From Augochlora pura (taxonomy: Eukaryota > Arthropoda > Insecta > Hymenoptera > Halictidae): a DNA stretch of 64,000 bases. The stretch covers positions 16,492,001-16,556,000 of the forward strand of contig NC_135774.1 of NCBI RefSeq assembly GCF_028453695.1. Reading direction: 5' to 3'. Numbering within the stretch: the first letter of the stretch is position 1; each line of letters begins with the position of its first letter. A program made the position numbers and the translations under genes. Below are positions 49,406 to 59,507 of this stretch, piece after piece. The notes under the pieces were generated by a model that ran no database searches, had not been told where the DNA came from, and saw only the letters and a list, made by a program, of their open reading frames with translations.

Positions 49406-50261
49406 ATGGACATCCCTACTGCAAACATTCCTGTGAACAACAGGTTTGAAATTCTAGCGGCCTTCGCTGAAGCCACTAAAAGTAACAGCAATACCAACAA
49501 ATCAAACTTCCATACACAAAAAGACTCCCAAACTTCACCGCCCTCTCATCCTGATGGGAATACCTTCAACTCTAATCACCCCTCCCGAGTCAAACCTCCC
49601 CCCATCTACGTTGACAATTTCAAGGGGGACCAAGACAATACGGCGACAACTTGTCCCTTAAATATCTAGGGACCACAGTCAAGATAAACCTCCCCACCCT
49701 CACTGCCTACAAAGATATCCAAGGGAAACTCCAAGAAGGCAACAGACAGTTTCACACGTTCATCCCTAACTCAGGGAAAATCTTAACTACTGTCCTAAGA
49801 GGCCTCCCCTCCATTGACCCTAACGAAATTCTTGAAGAACTAAAAACTCATGGTTTATCACCCCTGTCCGGCTTCCAAATAAATGCCAAAAACCCCAGGG
49901 CAGAGCAATTTCCCCTGTATAAAATCCCCTTCCCAAATGGCACCACTTTCAATACTGTAGCAAAGGTGGGTTTCCTTTTCTATACTAGAATTTATTGGGA
50001 AAAGTTCCTTTTCCAAAAAAACTACACTCAATGTTTCCGGTGTCAGGCCTTTGGACGCTCCTCTAATAACTGTAACTTAACCCCAAAATGCGTTAAATAC
50101 GCAGGACCGCATCTCACCAGGGAATGCACTAAAACCAGGGACACCCCGGCAACATGCGTTAATTGTAAAGGAGACCACACTGCGAACTACTGGCAGTGCC
50201 CCTCCCTACTCAAATACCTTCAAAGGAAAAACTCCACTCCCCTAATACCTAATACCTAATA
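49406..50261 (+). pseudogene. LINE ORF1 (gag-like nucleic-acid-binding protein)
   Basis: Jockey-clade ORF1 proteins bind the element RNA. The first open part (49406-49666) ends PPPIYVDNFKG, a segment typical just before the PRE_C2HC domain. The frame then shifts near 49645 and continues with LKYLGTTVKI, FHTFIPNSGK and VLRGLPSIDPNEI, which are PRE_C2HC features. Three zinc knuckles follow. The first (CFRCQAFGRSSNNC) has lost its His, the second (CVKYAGPHLTREC) has Tyr for its second Cys, and only the third (CVNCKGDHTANYWQC) is complete. Frameshift and knuckle losses show decay. Confidence 0.8.
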
Positions 50262-50566
50262 GCTACCCTAATACCTCCATACACTCTCTAACCCCTCCTC
50301 AACCCAAAAAGCAGACAGTCTCGTACAGAGATGCCCTTACGGGAAACAACCCCCCCCCCCCCCCCAAAATAGCTCCACTAACTTCCGCCTCTCAATCACT
50401 GGGCAAGGACTCTCTGGCAAGGGCCCTCTCCATTTGCTAAGAACTAGCATCCCTTTGCGACATCAAATTAATGATAATCGCAGCCGAAACACTCATATCT
50501 AAGAAATTGCAAAACCTAAATTGAACGCGCAGAGGCGTTCGTAGAAGTCGCCCTCTCCCTTGAACA

Positions 50567-52450
50567 ATGCCTCCCCTTACAAACAGACTCCTGTTTAACT
50601 CCGAGTCCTTGCTCCCAAAGAGGCTCGAATTACTACACGTCCTTCACAAACACAAAATTTACATTGCCCTCATTACAGAAACCTGGTTCAATACATCCAA
50701 AAACTTCTCACTCACAGGCTACCATGTCCTCAGAAAAGACCGTGACACCTCCCACGGAGGCGTCGCCATCCTAATAAGCAATAGCCTCCAATTCCAACTT
50801 CACACAAACCCCACCACAAACCTCGAAGCCCTCTACATTAAGCTCCACACTCCCTCGCACTACATCGGCGTGGTCTACATACCCCCCGCCCATAAACTCA
50901 CCCTCACTGAACCCGACCAAATCACAAACCCCCAGGCAACTTCACTGTTGGAGAAGACCTAAATGCTAAACATGTATCCTGAAACAATTTTCAGAACAAC
51001 ACCTCCGGTAACACTCTCTAGAGGCACTCAACCGCCGCCACCTAACTAATTAATCATCCAGGCACTTTTACCTTTATCCCTCTTAACAACAAACTCCGAC
51101 CATCCACACTTGACCTTTTCCTCATAAAACAGCACCACATCTTCCACACTGAAACCACTGACGACTTGTTCACAAGACATCCACCACACACAACACCCAA
51201 CATTGACTGGACTGCATACAAACAGTACATGAAGACACATAGGCTAAAAACCTCCTTCAACTCGACAACCCAAATAGACACCACAATCGCTAATCTGCAG
51301 GCGTACCTCCTGGCCTGTGTCAAAAAAGCCACAGACGCTGTCCTCATCTACCTCATCAAAACGAGACACAAAGCCAGGAAACGATGGCAGCGCCATGGCA
51401 TCAACTACATCAAAGAATTATCAAAATTAATCACCTCTCAAATCACCTCCAGGTTTGCCAAAATCAGAAGCAATACCTGGGACAATAAGATCCGAAAACA
51501 AACCAAACCAAGTCCCACCTTCTGGGCAAATCACAGGACCCTAACAGGCAAGAAATTTCACATCCCTCCAATTACACACAATAACATCACTCTCACCACA
51601 GATCTTGACAAAGCCAACCATCTATGTAGATCCTTCCAAGCATACACAACAATTCCACACTCGCCCCCTCAAACTACGAACCAATAGTCAATCAATTCAA
51701 AGCCAATATATTAGATGCAAACGCTCCCTCAACATCTCCTTCCAATCATGATTTCCATATTTCACTATCCACAGTCCACAAAGCAATACAAGCACAAAGA
51801 ATCAATAAAACCCCTGGCCACGACCGCATCACTCCACCTACTCTCAAATTTGCATCCCCCAAGATAGCTCTCCAACCGTACTACATCTTCAACTACTCAA
51901 GAACTAAGAATGTATCAATTCAGTAGCCACGTTCTTCGGAAACTGGAAACTGAAGCTCAACCCCCTCAAAACGAAAGCCAAGGTTCCTTACCCATCAACA
52001 CCCCATTAACCATGAACGGACGACCCGTCGCGTAGCCCACTCAGGTCACATATCTAGGAGTAGTCTTTGATCACAGGCTCAGCTGGACATCTGCAGTCCT
52101 CGGCAGAATAAGTAAAGCCAAAAAAGCGGCAGCCTCCATCCACTCCCTCATCTCATGTGGCTCGAAGCTTAAACAACACTTCAGACTTACACTCTACAAG
52201 ATCTGTCTCAGGCCGGTACTCACCTACGGGTCGCACATCTGGTGCACCGCCCCCAGGGCCACCCTCAAGAACCTAAAAATATACCAAAGCAAAATACTTA
52301 AAATAATCACAGGCAAGCCTCTCCGATATCTTACTAACCAACTTCACCTAGAAACCAACATGGAACTCATTTTGACTCACATACATGCGCTCACCTCCAG
52401 ATACAAGGTTGACCAACATTCAAACCCACTCATCCGTGACACCGGTCTGT
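50567..52450 (+). pseudogene. LINE ORF2 (endonuclease / reverse transcriptase), broken
   Basis: ORF2 nicks the target and copies the element RNA. The endonuclease domain is seen at 50567-50962: NRLLFNSESL, ITETW (metal-binding Glu) and RKDRDTSHGGVAIL. Several frameshifts and stops follow up to 51166. A second open part (51166-51684) covers the linker and ends near TDLDKANHLCRSF. Then INKTPGHDRITP, the usual NKSPGxDxI motif, lies near 51805-51840. The catalytic YxDD region is missing: the sequence jumps at about 51890-51930 to WKLKLNPLKT. VTYLGVVFDHRLSW and LRPVLTYGSHIW follow in another frame. Confidence 0.8.
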
Positions 52451-53018
52451 AAGACTGAAACAGAATTCCCTATAAGATTAAAACCAAGTTCCCAATGGAC
52501 ACTACCAACCTCACGTAGTTCGAGCACCTAACCTTCCTTACCTACACTCCCCTCTACAGACCATATCACCTACCCAAACTTTAAACACTAGCCTCTTCCG
52601 ACATATGGAGGCTAAAATCATTATAAGGGTTTTCTTTGAAAATTTTTTCCCCACACCAACCTAATTGCCACGTTCATAATCCACTAACCCATGAAGGTGA
52701 TCCCCCGCACTCAACAACTACTCACAAAAATCGGTAAGAGGACCATTGCTCTCAGGCACGATTCCCATTCTGAACTTTGGTTTCTATCAGTTATGCTAAT
52801 TGATGGCCCGCTAGACATTTTCCGTGTTTGTAATTATGTACGTTGAACGGCACCCTTCATATCTACAGTAGGTCAAAAAAGTATTCATACACCTGGTCTT
52901 TTGCAAGAACTTTATACAAGCAAATAATACATAAACAAAAACTATTTCAATTAGTAGTCTACTATGTATAAAGATAATATGCAAATGAAGGATTTGTAAT
53001 AACGGATAACAAGTTGGT

Positions 53019-53588
53019 CTAATTCTTCACAGTTGGTCTAATATTCTTTTGTCGAAGCTCAGTATTAGGTTTCCTCCAAACAAATCTCTTCCCACCTGAC
53101 CCAAAAATGTTAAATTTAGACTCATCCGAGAAGATAACACGTTTCCAAAATTCAATGGGTTTATTTACGCATGTTTTAGCGAAACCTAGACACTTTTCTC
53201 TATTTATATTATTAATATATGGTTTTTTTCTTGCAGCTCTGCCATATATTTCAGCAGAGTGCAAAATATTTCGTACCGTTTGAGAGCACACAATCTTCGC
53301 CGAAGTTGACGTGATATCGTTGCATAAAGTTTGAGCACTTACAAATGGATTTTCTGTAGCCTCTTTAATTATACTCCGACGCTCTCTAACTGTGAGTATC
53401 CTTGGCCGATTTGTTGGTCGCTTATTTTCTGAGGTTTTCGTTCTCTCATATTTTTTAACAATGCTCTGCACTGTTTTCATAATTGAATTCAGTTCTTTAC
53501 CAATTTTTCTATAAATTTCCCCATGTTTTCAAAGGAAAATAACACGATCTCGCACCGATATTGGTATTTCACTTCTCTTCGCTGTCAT
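53019..53588 (-). pseudogene. Tc1-type transposase, truncated
   Basis: The start ATG is at 53586-53588, followed by the N-terminal helix-turn-helix part with one in-frame TGA near 53527. A second DNA-binding part (RPTNRPRILTVRERR, PFVSAQTL) and the first catalytic Asp in IFSDESKFNIFG follow. After RPTVKN the frame stops at 53019-53021. The rest of the catalytic domain, with the second Asp and the third acidic residue, is absent. A repeated AGACCAACT at the break suggests a deletion between short direct repeats. Confidence 0.85.
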
Positions 53589-53623
53589 GATGCTTGTACC
53601 GAGTTCAAAGATGCACTAGAGAC

Positions 53624-54969
53624 GAGGATCCGCGATCTGGGGTTGAGGATTGCCCCTGAAATGACTGAGGCCATCTGGTGCAAGAGGCTTCCGTGCAGGG
53701 CACCGCCGAGATCGTGGATCCGGGTGGAAGGAGCTTGTGTGGAGGTGAGCTCCGAGATGATGTGTCTTGCTGACCCTTGGTACCTTGCTGACAGCCACTG
53801 GAGTTTCGGGGCGCATTTCGACCGCCTCGCCCCCGAGTGGAGAGGGCGGCGGCTTGCATGAGCCGCCTTTTGCCCAATCTCGGCGGACTCGGGGATGCAG
53901 TGCGCCGCTTATATTTTTGCGTGGTGCGGTCCCTGATTATGTACGGGGCCCCAGAATGGGCCCCCGCGGTCCTGGCTGCAAAGGCGGATGGCAATCCGCC
54001 TCATTAGAGGATATACCGCACCACGTCTACTGTGGCGGTGCTGGCTCTGACGGGGGATCTTCTCTTCGAGCTTCAGGCGTCGTTGCGGGCCTACGTACAT
54101 AGGACCCGCGTCACCCGCCGGGCTCGGTGGTCCCCGCTGGAACCGGAGGCGGCCCAAGAACCCGAGCTCCGGGCCCGGCGACTGGCGTGGGCCACATGGC
54201 GTGAGGAACTTCGGTCCCACGCCGGCGAACGCGCCGCTTCTGTCACACCTTACCAGGTGGCGGGAGAGGCGGTTTGGCAGGCTCACTTACCGGGCGACGC
54301 AGGTAACTGGCCATGGTAATTTTGGCCAGTACCTGCGACGGCGGCATGTCACCACTGCGACGATGCGGTGGACTCGGCGCAGCACACGCTGGAGGTGTGT
54401 CCCGCCTTTTCAGCGCTGCGCCGAGTCCTAATAGACGAAATTGTACGCGACCTCTCGCTCCCCGGCGTAATTAGGGCAATGCTGGGGAGCGAGAGGAAGT
54501 GGAAGGCGGTGGTCTCCTTCTGTGAGCGAGTTATGCTGTAGAAGGAGGCCGCGGGGCGGCGTCGGGAACGACGCATCGCTGACGCCGCCAGTCGTGCCCT
54601 GGGGAGCTTCCCCAGGCACCCAATGGCCCTGCGTAGGAGAGTGCTCAAAACCAGGAGGAGATAATAATGGCGGGCGGCGGGTACGAACCCCCGCACCGCT
54701 ATGTCAGTTAAATGGGGGGGGGGGGCGTAAACTCCCTCCGGTACGCTGCCGGCCATCATAAAGGTGGCCGGCCAAGGCAAAGGGGAGCCGCGGTAGTGTT
54801 CTTAGAGTGTTCGCGTGGCTCCCCCGAATCCGTCAGGTAAAGGATGCGCGTGCTAAGGTCGCCGCGGGGGTTTTAGTGTGTCGAAACCTACACTACCCCC
54901 GTCAACGCCCTCGAGTTACGGGGGCGTCTGACATGCAGATTTCCTCCCCGTTAAAAAAAAAGAAAAAAA
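53624..54969 (+). mobile_element. 5'-truncated R1-clade LINE fragment with A-rich tail
   Basis: Flanked by a 13-bp target duplication ATGCACTAGAGAC (53611-53623 and 54970-54982). It ends in an A-rich tail (54952-54969) and is far richer in GC than the Tc1 host element. Coding pieces in plus frames show LETRIRDLGLRIAPEMTEAI (starting at the junction), then LRAYVHRTRVTRRARWSPLE, and near 54340-54560 CHHCDDAVDSAQHTLEVCP followed by VVSFCERVML. This is the R1-type C-terminal CCHC region and its tail. Frameshifts separate the pieces. The last 300 bases are GC-rich 3' untranslated sequence with a run of 12 G. Clade assignment is by motif pattern. Confidence 0.8.
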
Positions 54970-55284
54970 ATGCACTAGAGACACAGTACAGGTCAATGCT
55001 ACTATGTAAACAAACAGTTGTTACGTTTTGGTCAATATTGTAGAATACATGTGTGGTTCTTAAAATTTAACAGTCGAATTATAAGTGTACAAATACTTTT
55101 TTGTTGTTAAATATTTGTATTTCTTGCATTATTTTTTTGTTATGCGTTAATAAAAATTCTTCATTTGCATATTATCTTTGTATATAATAGACTATTAATC
55201 AAAACAGTTTTTGTTTGTGTACCATTTGTTTGTGTAAAGTTATTGGAAAATAGTAGATGTACGAATACTTTTTTACTCACTGTA

Positions 55285-55652
55285 TTAGAACCTAAAGATC
55301 CAGCAAAACAATTTCTCCTTCCCCAATCATATAAATCATATAAATTTTATATAGATTTGTCAGCCCTGTTTGTATTATACTGTCTTTACGAAACTATGTT
55401 ATCCACTCATTTGATACACACACACATTTTCACTTTTGCATTCCTATTACAACACCATTCATTGTGCTCTTCTCTATTCTCTTAGGCTTTAGTTACAATA
55501 GATTAGACACTGTTTGACATTTTTTAGCAACGTTTCTTTTCTCTTCTCCTTTCTTATCTTGTCCCTCTTAGATATATTGTGTACCTAATTTTATTTTAAG
55601 ATGCATCTATATGGACATCTTTATAATAATCCATATAATAAGAGAATACCTG
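55285..55652. other. segment between Tc1 and solo LTR, possible LINE 3' end
   Basis: AT-rich with pyrimidine-rich strings (TTTCTTTTCTCTTCTCCTTTC at about 55530). It could be the 3' untranslated end of the Jockey-type LINE separated from its body by the Tc1 insertion. Nothing directly shows this. Confidence 0.3.
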
Positions 55653-56602
55653 TGTTACGAGCCGAGGGCCACTGCACACGTGGCCGGAGGGAAATGAGTT
55701 TGTGCGGAAATTTGGGAGGAATTCGTGGACTGGCCGATGTCTATTTCATCACCGGGTCGCCACCTTGTAGGATGTGTTTCACAGACTGGCCGTTGCCTAT
55801 TTCATCAACGGGTCGCCGCCTTAGTAGGAAATTGCGTGGACTGGCCGTCGCCTATTTCATCACCGGGTCGCCGCCTTAGGAGGAAATTGCGTGGACTGGC
55901 CGCTGCCTATTTCATCAACGGGTCGCCACCTTAGATAGGAGGTTGGTTTCGTGGACTGGCCGGTGCCTATTTCATCACCGGGTCGCCACCTGATTGGGTA
56001 ATAGGGTTTTGGATTGACTCTAATTTTGCCTCGTAACTTCAAAAGAATTATTAGTAGATACACCTCGAGCGGTAAAGGCGTATCTTTGTGAGATCGTTAC
56101 CAACAACTGACTCGAACTGGGAAATGGAATGAAATAACTTGTACACTGAGTTGAAAGTAAAACTAATATAATCTAACAACTTCAATCTATTGCAAGAGCG
56201 TAAGTGTAGAGTATGATTCGCGATGGTCCTAAGACACGCTCCCTGGTTTTCGCACCAAGTCGGCGGGGGTTAACTATTGCTCGAAGGAGAACTCGGCTCG
56301 ATCTTGCTACGTCTCGCGTCGCGATTTGACTTGAAACTGCCCGAAGAGAAGAAAAATCTTAGCCTTTTTATACGCAGCTAAACTAGAAGATTTGGTAGTG
56401 GGGACCGGGCCTACGTGACCCAGATCACACCGCGGATGGTACCGCGAATCGGGGATGTATGACCCTTATTGAACTCGCCCCTATACGGCGAATTAGATAT
56501 TCTATTTTTGGAATGAAAGGACCGCGTTCACCGCCGACGTTATCTAGCGTATGCCTTCAAGAAGGAAAGAAAAACGTCGGGAGAAAATCTCCGTACGTAA
56601 CA
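55653..56602 (-). mobile_element. solo LTR, 950 bp, complete with target duplication
   Basis: The ends are perfect 7-bp inverted repeats TGTTACG and CGTAACA. The 4-bp sequence CCTG lies on both sides (55649-55652 and 56603-56606). On the minus strand a TATA (GTATAAAAAGGC, plus coordinates about 56365-56376) fits a promoter. No internal coding region remains, so it arose by recombination between the LTRs of a provirus. The first 270 bases match the LTR fragment at 48871-49141 in opposite orientation. A 4-bp duplication fits BEL/Pao or Ty3/gypsy; the family cannot be told without the internal region. Confidence 0.9.
55725..55990. repeat. five tandem copies of a 54-60 bp unit in the solo LTR
   Basis: Units begin GTGGACTGGCCG at about 55725, 55782, 55836, 55891 and 55951 and share TGCCTATTTCATCA and CGGGTCGCC. 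In LTR orientation they lie downstream of the TATA, in the transcribed R-U5 part. Confidence 0.9.
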
Positions 56603-56606
56603 CCTG

Positions 56607-57065
56607 AATCAATTTATAACCCTGCACAATAAGATTTCAGTTTAGTTTTTAATTGTTTTCCGTTTCAAATGCTCCCACTTTGATTTAAAGCGCATCGGGT
56701 ATTAGAACTACTTTTCAGTAGTTAGAATTTAGAGTCTAGAGTTTACAACATTCTTCTTTATGCACCAACAAATACTATAAAAATATATTTCCCATGCTCT
56801 TTACATAAGCTTTCACTATCTCGAATTGATCCAAAGCTACGTGTCATTGTATTGGAAAGTAAATTTCGACTTGGCTAGAATGTACAGGGTAATTCTTTGA
56901 AAACCACCGAAATATCTCCTAAGGATATGACGAAAACAAAATATTTTTCACGTATACGACGTCAAAGTACAAACGATCCAAGAATACATGAGAGGATCAT
57001 TTCTCCTCAGGTCATTTTTTCGGATTTACCGCAATCATCGGTGTTTCTTGAAATACAATGGTGTC
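56607..57065. other. non-coding stretch with short-element terminus
   Basis: TGTACAGGGTAATTCTTTG at about 56880 is another CAGGGT-type terminus. The segment from there to 57060 is probably an old non-coding element fragment. Confidence 0.35.
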
Positions 57066-57286
57066 CATAATTATGAAAGTGGTCTAAGTCAAAATTAAAA
57101 GAATATGAGTTTATCAGTTATTTTACAACACTTTATTTTAAACTAAATTTATTCAATGTAATTTTTACGATATCGTGAAAAATGAACCATAAGATGGTGG
57201 TTGTAATTTCAACACTATGTGGAATTCATTTAGTGTTGATTATGAAAGTGGTCTAAGTCTAAAATTTAAAGAAATTATATAAATAT
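57066..57286 (+). mobile_element. left-end fragment of the 41487-type DNA transposon
   Basis: It begins CATAATTATGAAAGTGGTC and matches 41490-41710 nearly base for base, including AATGAACCAT(T)AGATGGTGG and the inner repeat TTATGAAAGTGGTCTAAGTC. Similarity ends at TATAAATAT, where the GC-rich BEL-type LTR starts. The LTR seems to have landed in it. Confidence 0.85.
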
Positions 57287-57876
57287 TGTCGAGGCCCGCT
57301 CGTCGGATTTATAGCGGTGACCGTGCGCTCGGGACGGTCGAAATTGGCTACGGTGTGGGCCTGTCACCCGCGCTCTCGGAAAACAGTAGTTTCGGCCGGT
57401 CTCGAGGCGCATGGCTCATCTTAAGCGTTTTACCATTATTACCGGGCCGTAAATCCTGGGTCCTCGGCAACGGACTTGGGAGAGTCGCGAAGAAACAGAC
57501 ACGTTTGGGATCAGCACTTAGCAAGCTGCAACGCAGATGTTGGGGAATTCCGGAGGACCGCATTTCGGATTGGGACTTTTTGGAAGCGTCCGCGATACCC
57601 CCTCCTAGATCCCAAACGTTGTCCGGTGGGAAGTCTATTTTTCTTGTGGGAAACTTGTGGACTATATCAAGGGTGGAAGTCCGGGCCTCGGCTAGATAGT
57701 TCAAGTTAGTTAGTTGGTCATAGTTCCTATATGTCAATTTGTTAGTAACGTACAGGTCGTATACCTTGTGAATTGCAATCTTGTGGTCCATTGTTTTCTC
57801 CTGCCAGGGGAGGTGGACCTTCATAAGCGCAATTAGTAGAAGAGTGAACTGTTAAGAAGCAGCAGCATTGATGACA
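57287..57876 (+). mobile_element. putative 5' LTR of a BEL/Pao element
   Basis: It starts TGTCGAGG at an abrupt change in base composition. A possible end is GATGACA at 57870-57876 (TGTC...GACA ends). The gag-like gene follows 215 bp downstream, the usual layout. The LTR end and primer-binding site are not certain: a TTTGGG string follows directly, and I could not match it to a tRNA. Confidence 0.45.
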
Positions 57877-58090
57877 TTTGGGAAAATTTGGCGTGCATCA
57901 CCAAGGATCACACTAACCAACACCAACATCCAGGACGCCAGCAGATCCAGCCTTGATTTGCTGTTCGAGTGTGACGTCAGGACGCAGCGGTCATTCTACG
58001 AGACGACGGGAAAAAGTTGCCTCATCGCTGTCCCACTCCTTCATTGTAGTAAGTTTTCCTAGCTTCATTTGTAACTTGATCCTTTACGCT

Positions 58091-59009
58091 ATGGAGGCCG
58101 TCAAGCACTTAATCGCGGAACGTGGAGGCATAAAGGCCAAACTTACGATTCTAAAAAGGTTTGTGGCGTCTGCCGATGACAATTCAAATATAGATGCTTT
58201 CGAGAAGCGCGTACGGGCATACGAGGGCCTGTACGAAAGGTTCGATCGCGTTCAATCAGATATAGAAACGGCCATCGTGGGGACGCCGAGCGAGGAGGCG
58301 CAGTTGGCGGAGCGCGACCAGTTTGAGGACAATTTTTTCAAAATTATCGTGGAAGCCGAGCGTTATATTAAGCAGGTGCGGGGTAGCCCTTCTACCTGCG
58401 CGGCAACGGAAAGTGCGGCCACTCCGGTACCCTCCGAAGCACACCTCGCGGTACGGCTACCGGTCATAAAGCTCCCAAACTATGATGGTGACCACGGACT
58501 ATCGGATGCCGCTGCTCGAGTTATAGAGTCGCACAGCATATCCGCGGGAAATTATAAGCTGGCGTGGGAGCGCCTCAAGGAAAAGTACGACGACCCCAAG
58601 GCCTTAGCAAATCATCATGTCAACTCTTTAATTGAGATGAAACCTATTCAAAGACAAAATAGCGGCGCACTTAGCGAATTTGCAGATGTCGCGATCAATA
58701 ACGTTCGCGCTCTGGAGAAATTGCTGAAACCGGGAGAAGTTATCGATGCGATTCTCATCGGGTTTTTATCGAGGAAATTAGATACGGCCTCCCTCAACGA
58801 GTGGGAAAGGCAATCATTAAATTCGAACGGACCATCCACCTTTGAAGAATTTACGCGATTTTTAGAGCAAAGGTCGAGGTACTTACGCGTACGGACGCGA
58901 ACAAGCCCTGGGTATCCACTATAGCGCCAAACGGACGGCAGTCGACAGGACTACCGCGTGAGAAACACAAGCAACGCTTCTCTCCGGTTGCCCATCTAGC
59001 TAGGGAGGG
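58091..59009 (+). pseudogene. BEL/Pao gag (DUF1759-type), damaged and cut
   Basis: Gag forms the particle core of these retrotransposons. The frame starts MEAVKHLIAERGGIK and has a long helical N-terminal part. VIKLPNYDGD follows, the start of the DUF1759-like domain (family: LPKLxLPxFDG). Next comes RVIESHSISAGNYKLAWERL with KEKYDDPKALANHHVNSL, the end of that domain. The stretch that normally lies between these two (several tens of residues with the WxxF core) is missing, so an in-frame deletion has occurred near 58495. The frame stops at 58922-58924 and continues in another frame (NGRQSTGLPREKHKQRF). At 59010 it is interrupted by the provirus LTR. No protease or pol of this element is visible. 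Confidence 0.75.
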
Positions 59010-59495
59010 TGTCATGGGACTGGATGATGACGATGGAAAATAGTCCTCGTACGTAATAAAACTAAGCCAGGGTATAGCCTCCGTAGACTAGCTATCCTTG
59101 GACAGGGTTTCGTAAGATATTTGTACGAGGTAAGGTGTAGAGTAACGCACGCAGTGAGGTTCGGCAGAAGACTTTATTTGGTTTACGGGGTGGTATTTAT
59201 ACCCTCCAGTTTTTGGGTTTGGAGGCGGTTTTCAATGTGGGCCTAAGTTTAAGATTAATTGGCTGATTAGGGCCCGAGTGCTGAATCTTGTTTGGGCCCG
59301 GAAAGGGCTGAAGAATTTTCCGTACCGCGACAATGTGGCGTCGTTCGGAATGTCGGCCCGCTGGTGGTCCCAGGAAAATGAGGTTGTGTCGCGCCAGCTC
59401 CGCAAGTTCGGACGGCGCGACAATGAGGCGCCAGGAGTGACATTATCCTGGCGATTCGGCAGGTACCAAGAGTGGCGTCGGCAGGACACGTCACA
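59010..59495 (-). mobile_element. 3' LTR of the provirus
   Basis: On the minus strand it starts TGTGACGTG directly after the G-run of the polypurine tract. It contains a TATA (GGTATAAATACC, plus coordinates about 59195-59210), an AATAAAG polyadenylation signal about 20 bases further on, and probably ends CCATGACA at 59010, next to BEL gag sequence. The 5' limit is firm. The 3' limit rests on the TG...CA rule, because the second target duplication lies outside the window. Confidence 0.7.
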
Positions 59496-59507
59496 CCCCC
59501 CTTCTTA
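59496..59507 (-). promoter_or_regulatory. polypurine tract overlapping the env stop
   Basis: On the minus strand, TAAGAAGGGGGG directly abuts the LTR. This is the primer for plus-strand DNA synthesis in retroelements. The env stop codon (TAA, 59505-59507) is its first three bases. Confidence 0.85.

Larger units (their letters stand above)
49142..52865 (+). mobile_element. Jockey-type LINE, broken
   Basis: A non-LTR retrotransposon inserted in the LTR above. Order seen: 5' untranslated part, ORF1 with zinc knuckles (49406-50261), a run of 16 C at 50350-50365, ORF2 with endonuclease (50567-50962), a reverse-transcriptase N-terminal part, and then the C-terminal part of ORF2 (to about 52450). 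The 5' end seems complete while the centre of the reverse transcriptase is deleted, so it is dead. The 3' end is cut by, or ends at, the Tc1 element. Sequence at 55285-55610 may be its continuation. Confidence 0.75.
52866..55282 (-). mobile_element. Tc1-type transposon, interrupted by an R1-type LINE
   Basis: TA lies on each side (52864-52865, 55283-55284). The ends are inverted: CAGTAGGTCAAAAAAGTATT at the left and, read in reverse at the right, CAGTGAGTAAAAAAGTATTC. It holds a damaged transposase gene on the minus strand (53019-53588). Taking out the inserted LINE and its duplicated target leaves about 1.06 kb, shorter than the usual 1.3-1.7 kb because most of the catalytic region is deleted. 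Confidence 0.85.

Noticed and set aside
51046..51347. Minus-strand frames of 64 and 97 codons rich in Cys and Val.
   Set aside because: They lie opposite the LINE ORF2 and are shadows of its Thr/His-rich coding strand.
55725..55990. The tandem array was considered as a CRISPR-like repeat-spacer array.
   Set aside because: The units are contiguous variants of one sequence with no unique spacers, and they lie in a retroelement LTR of an animal genome.
57286..57824. Frames of 137 and 158 codons on opposite strands.
   Set aside because: They lie in the putative BEL LTR; mutual overlap and lack of motif indicate non-coding GC-rich sequence.
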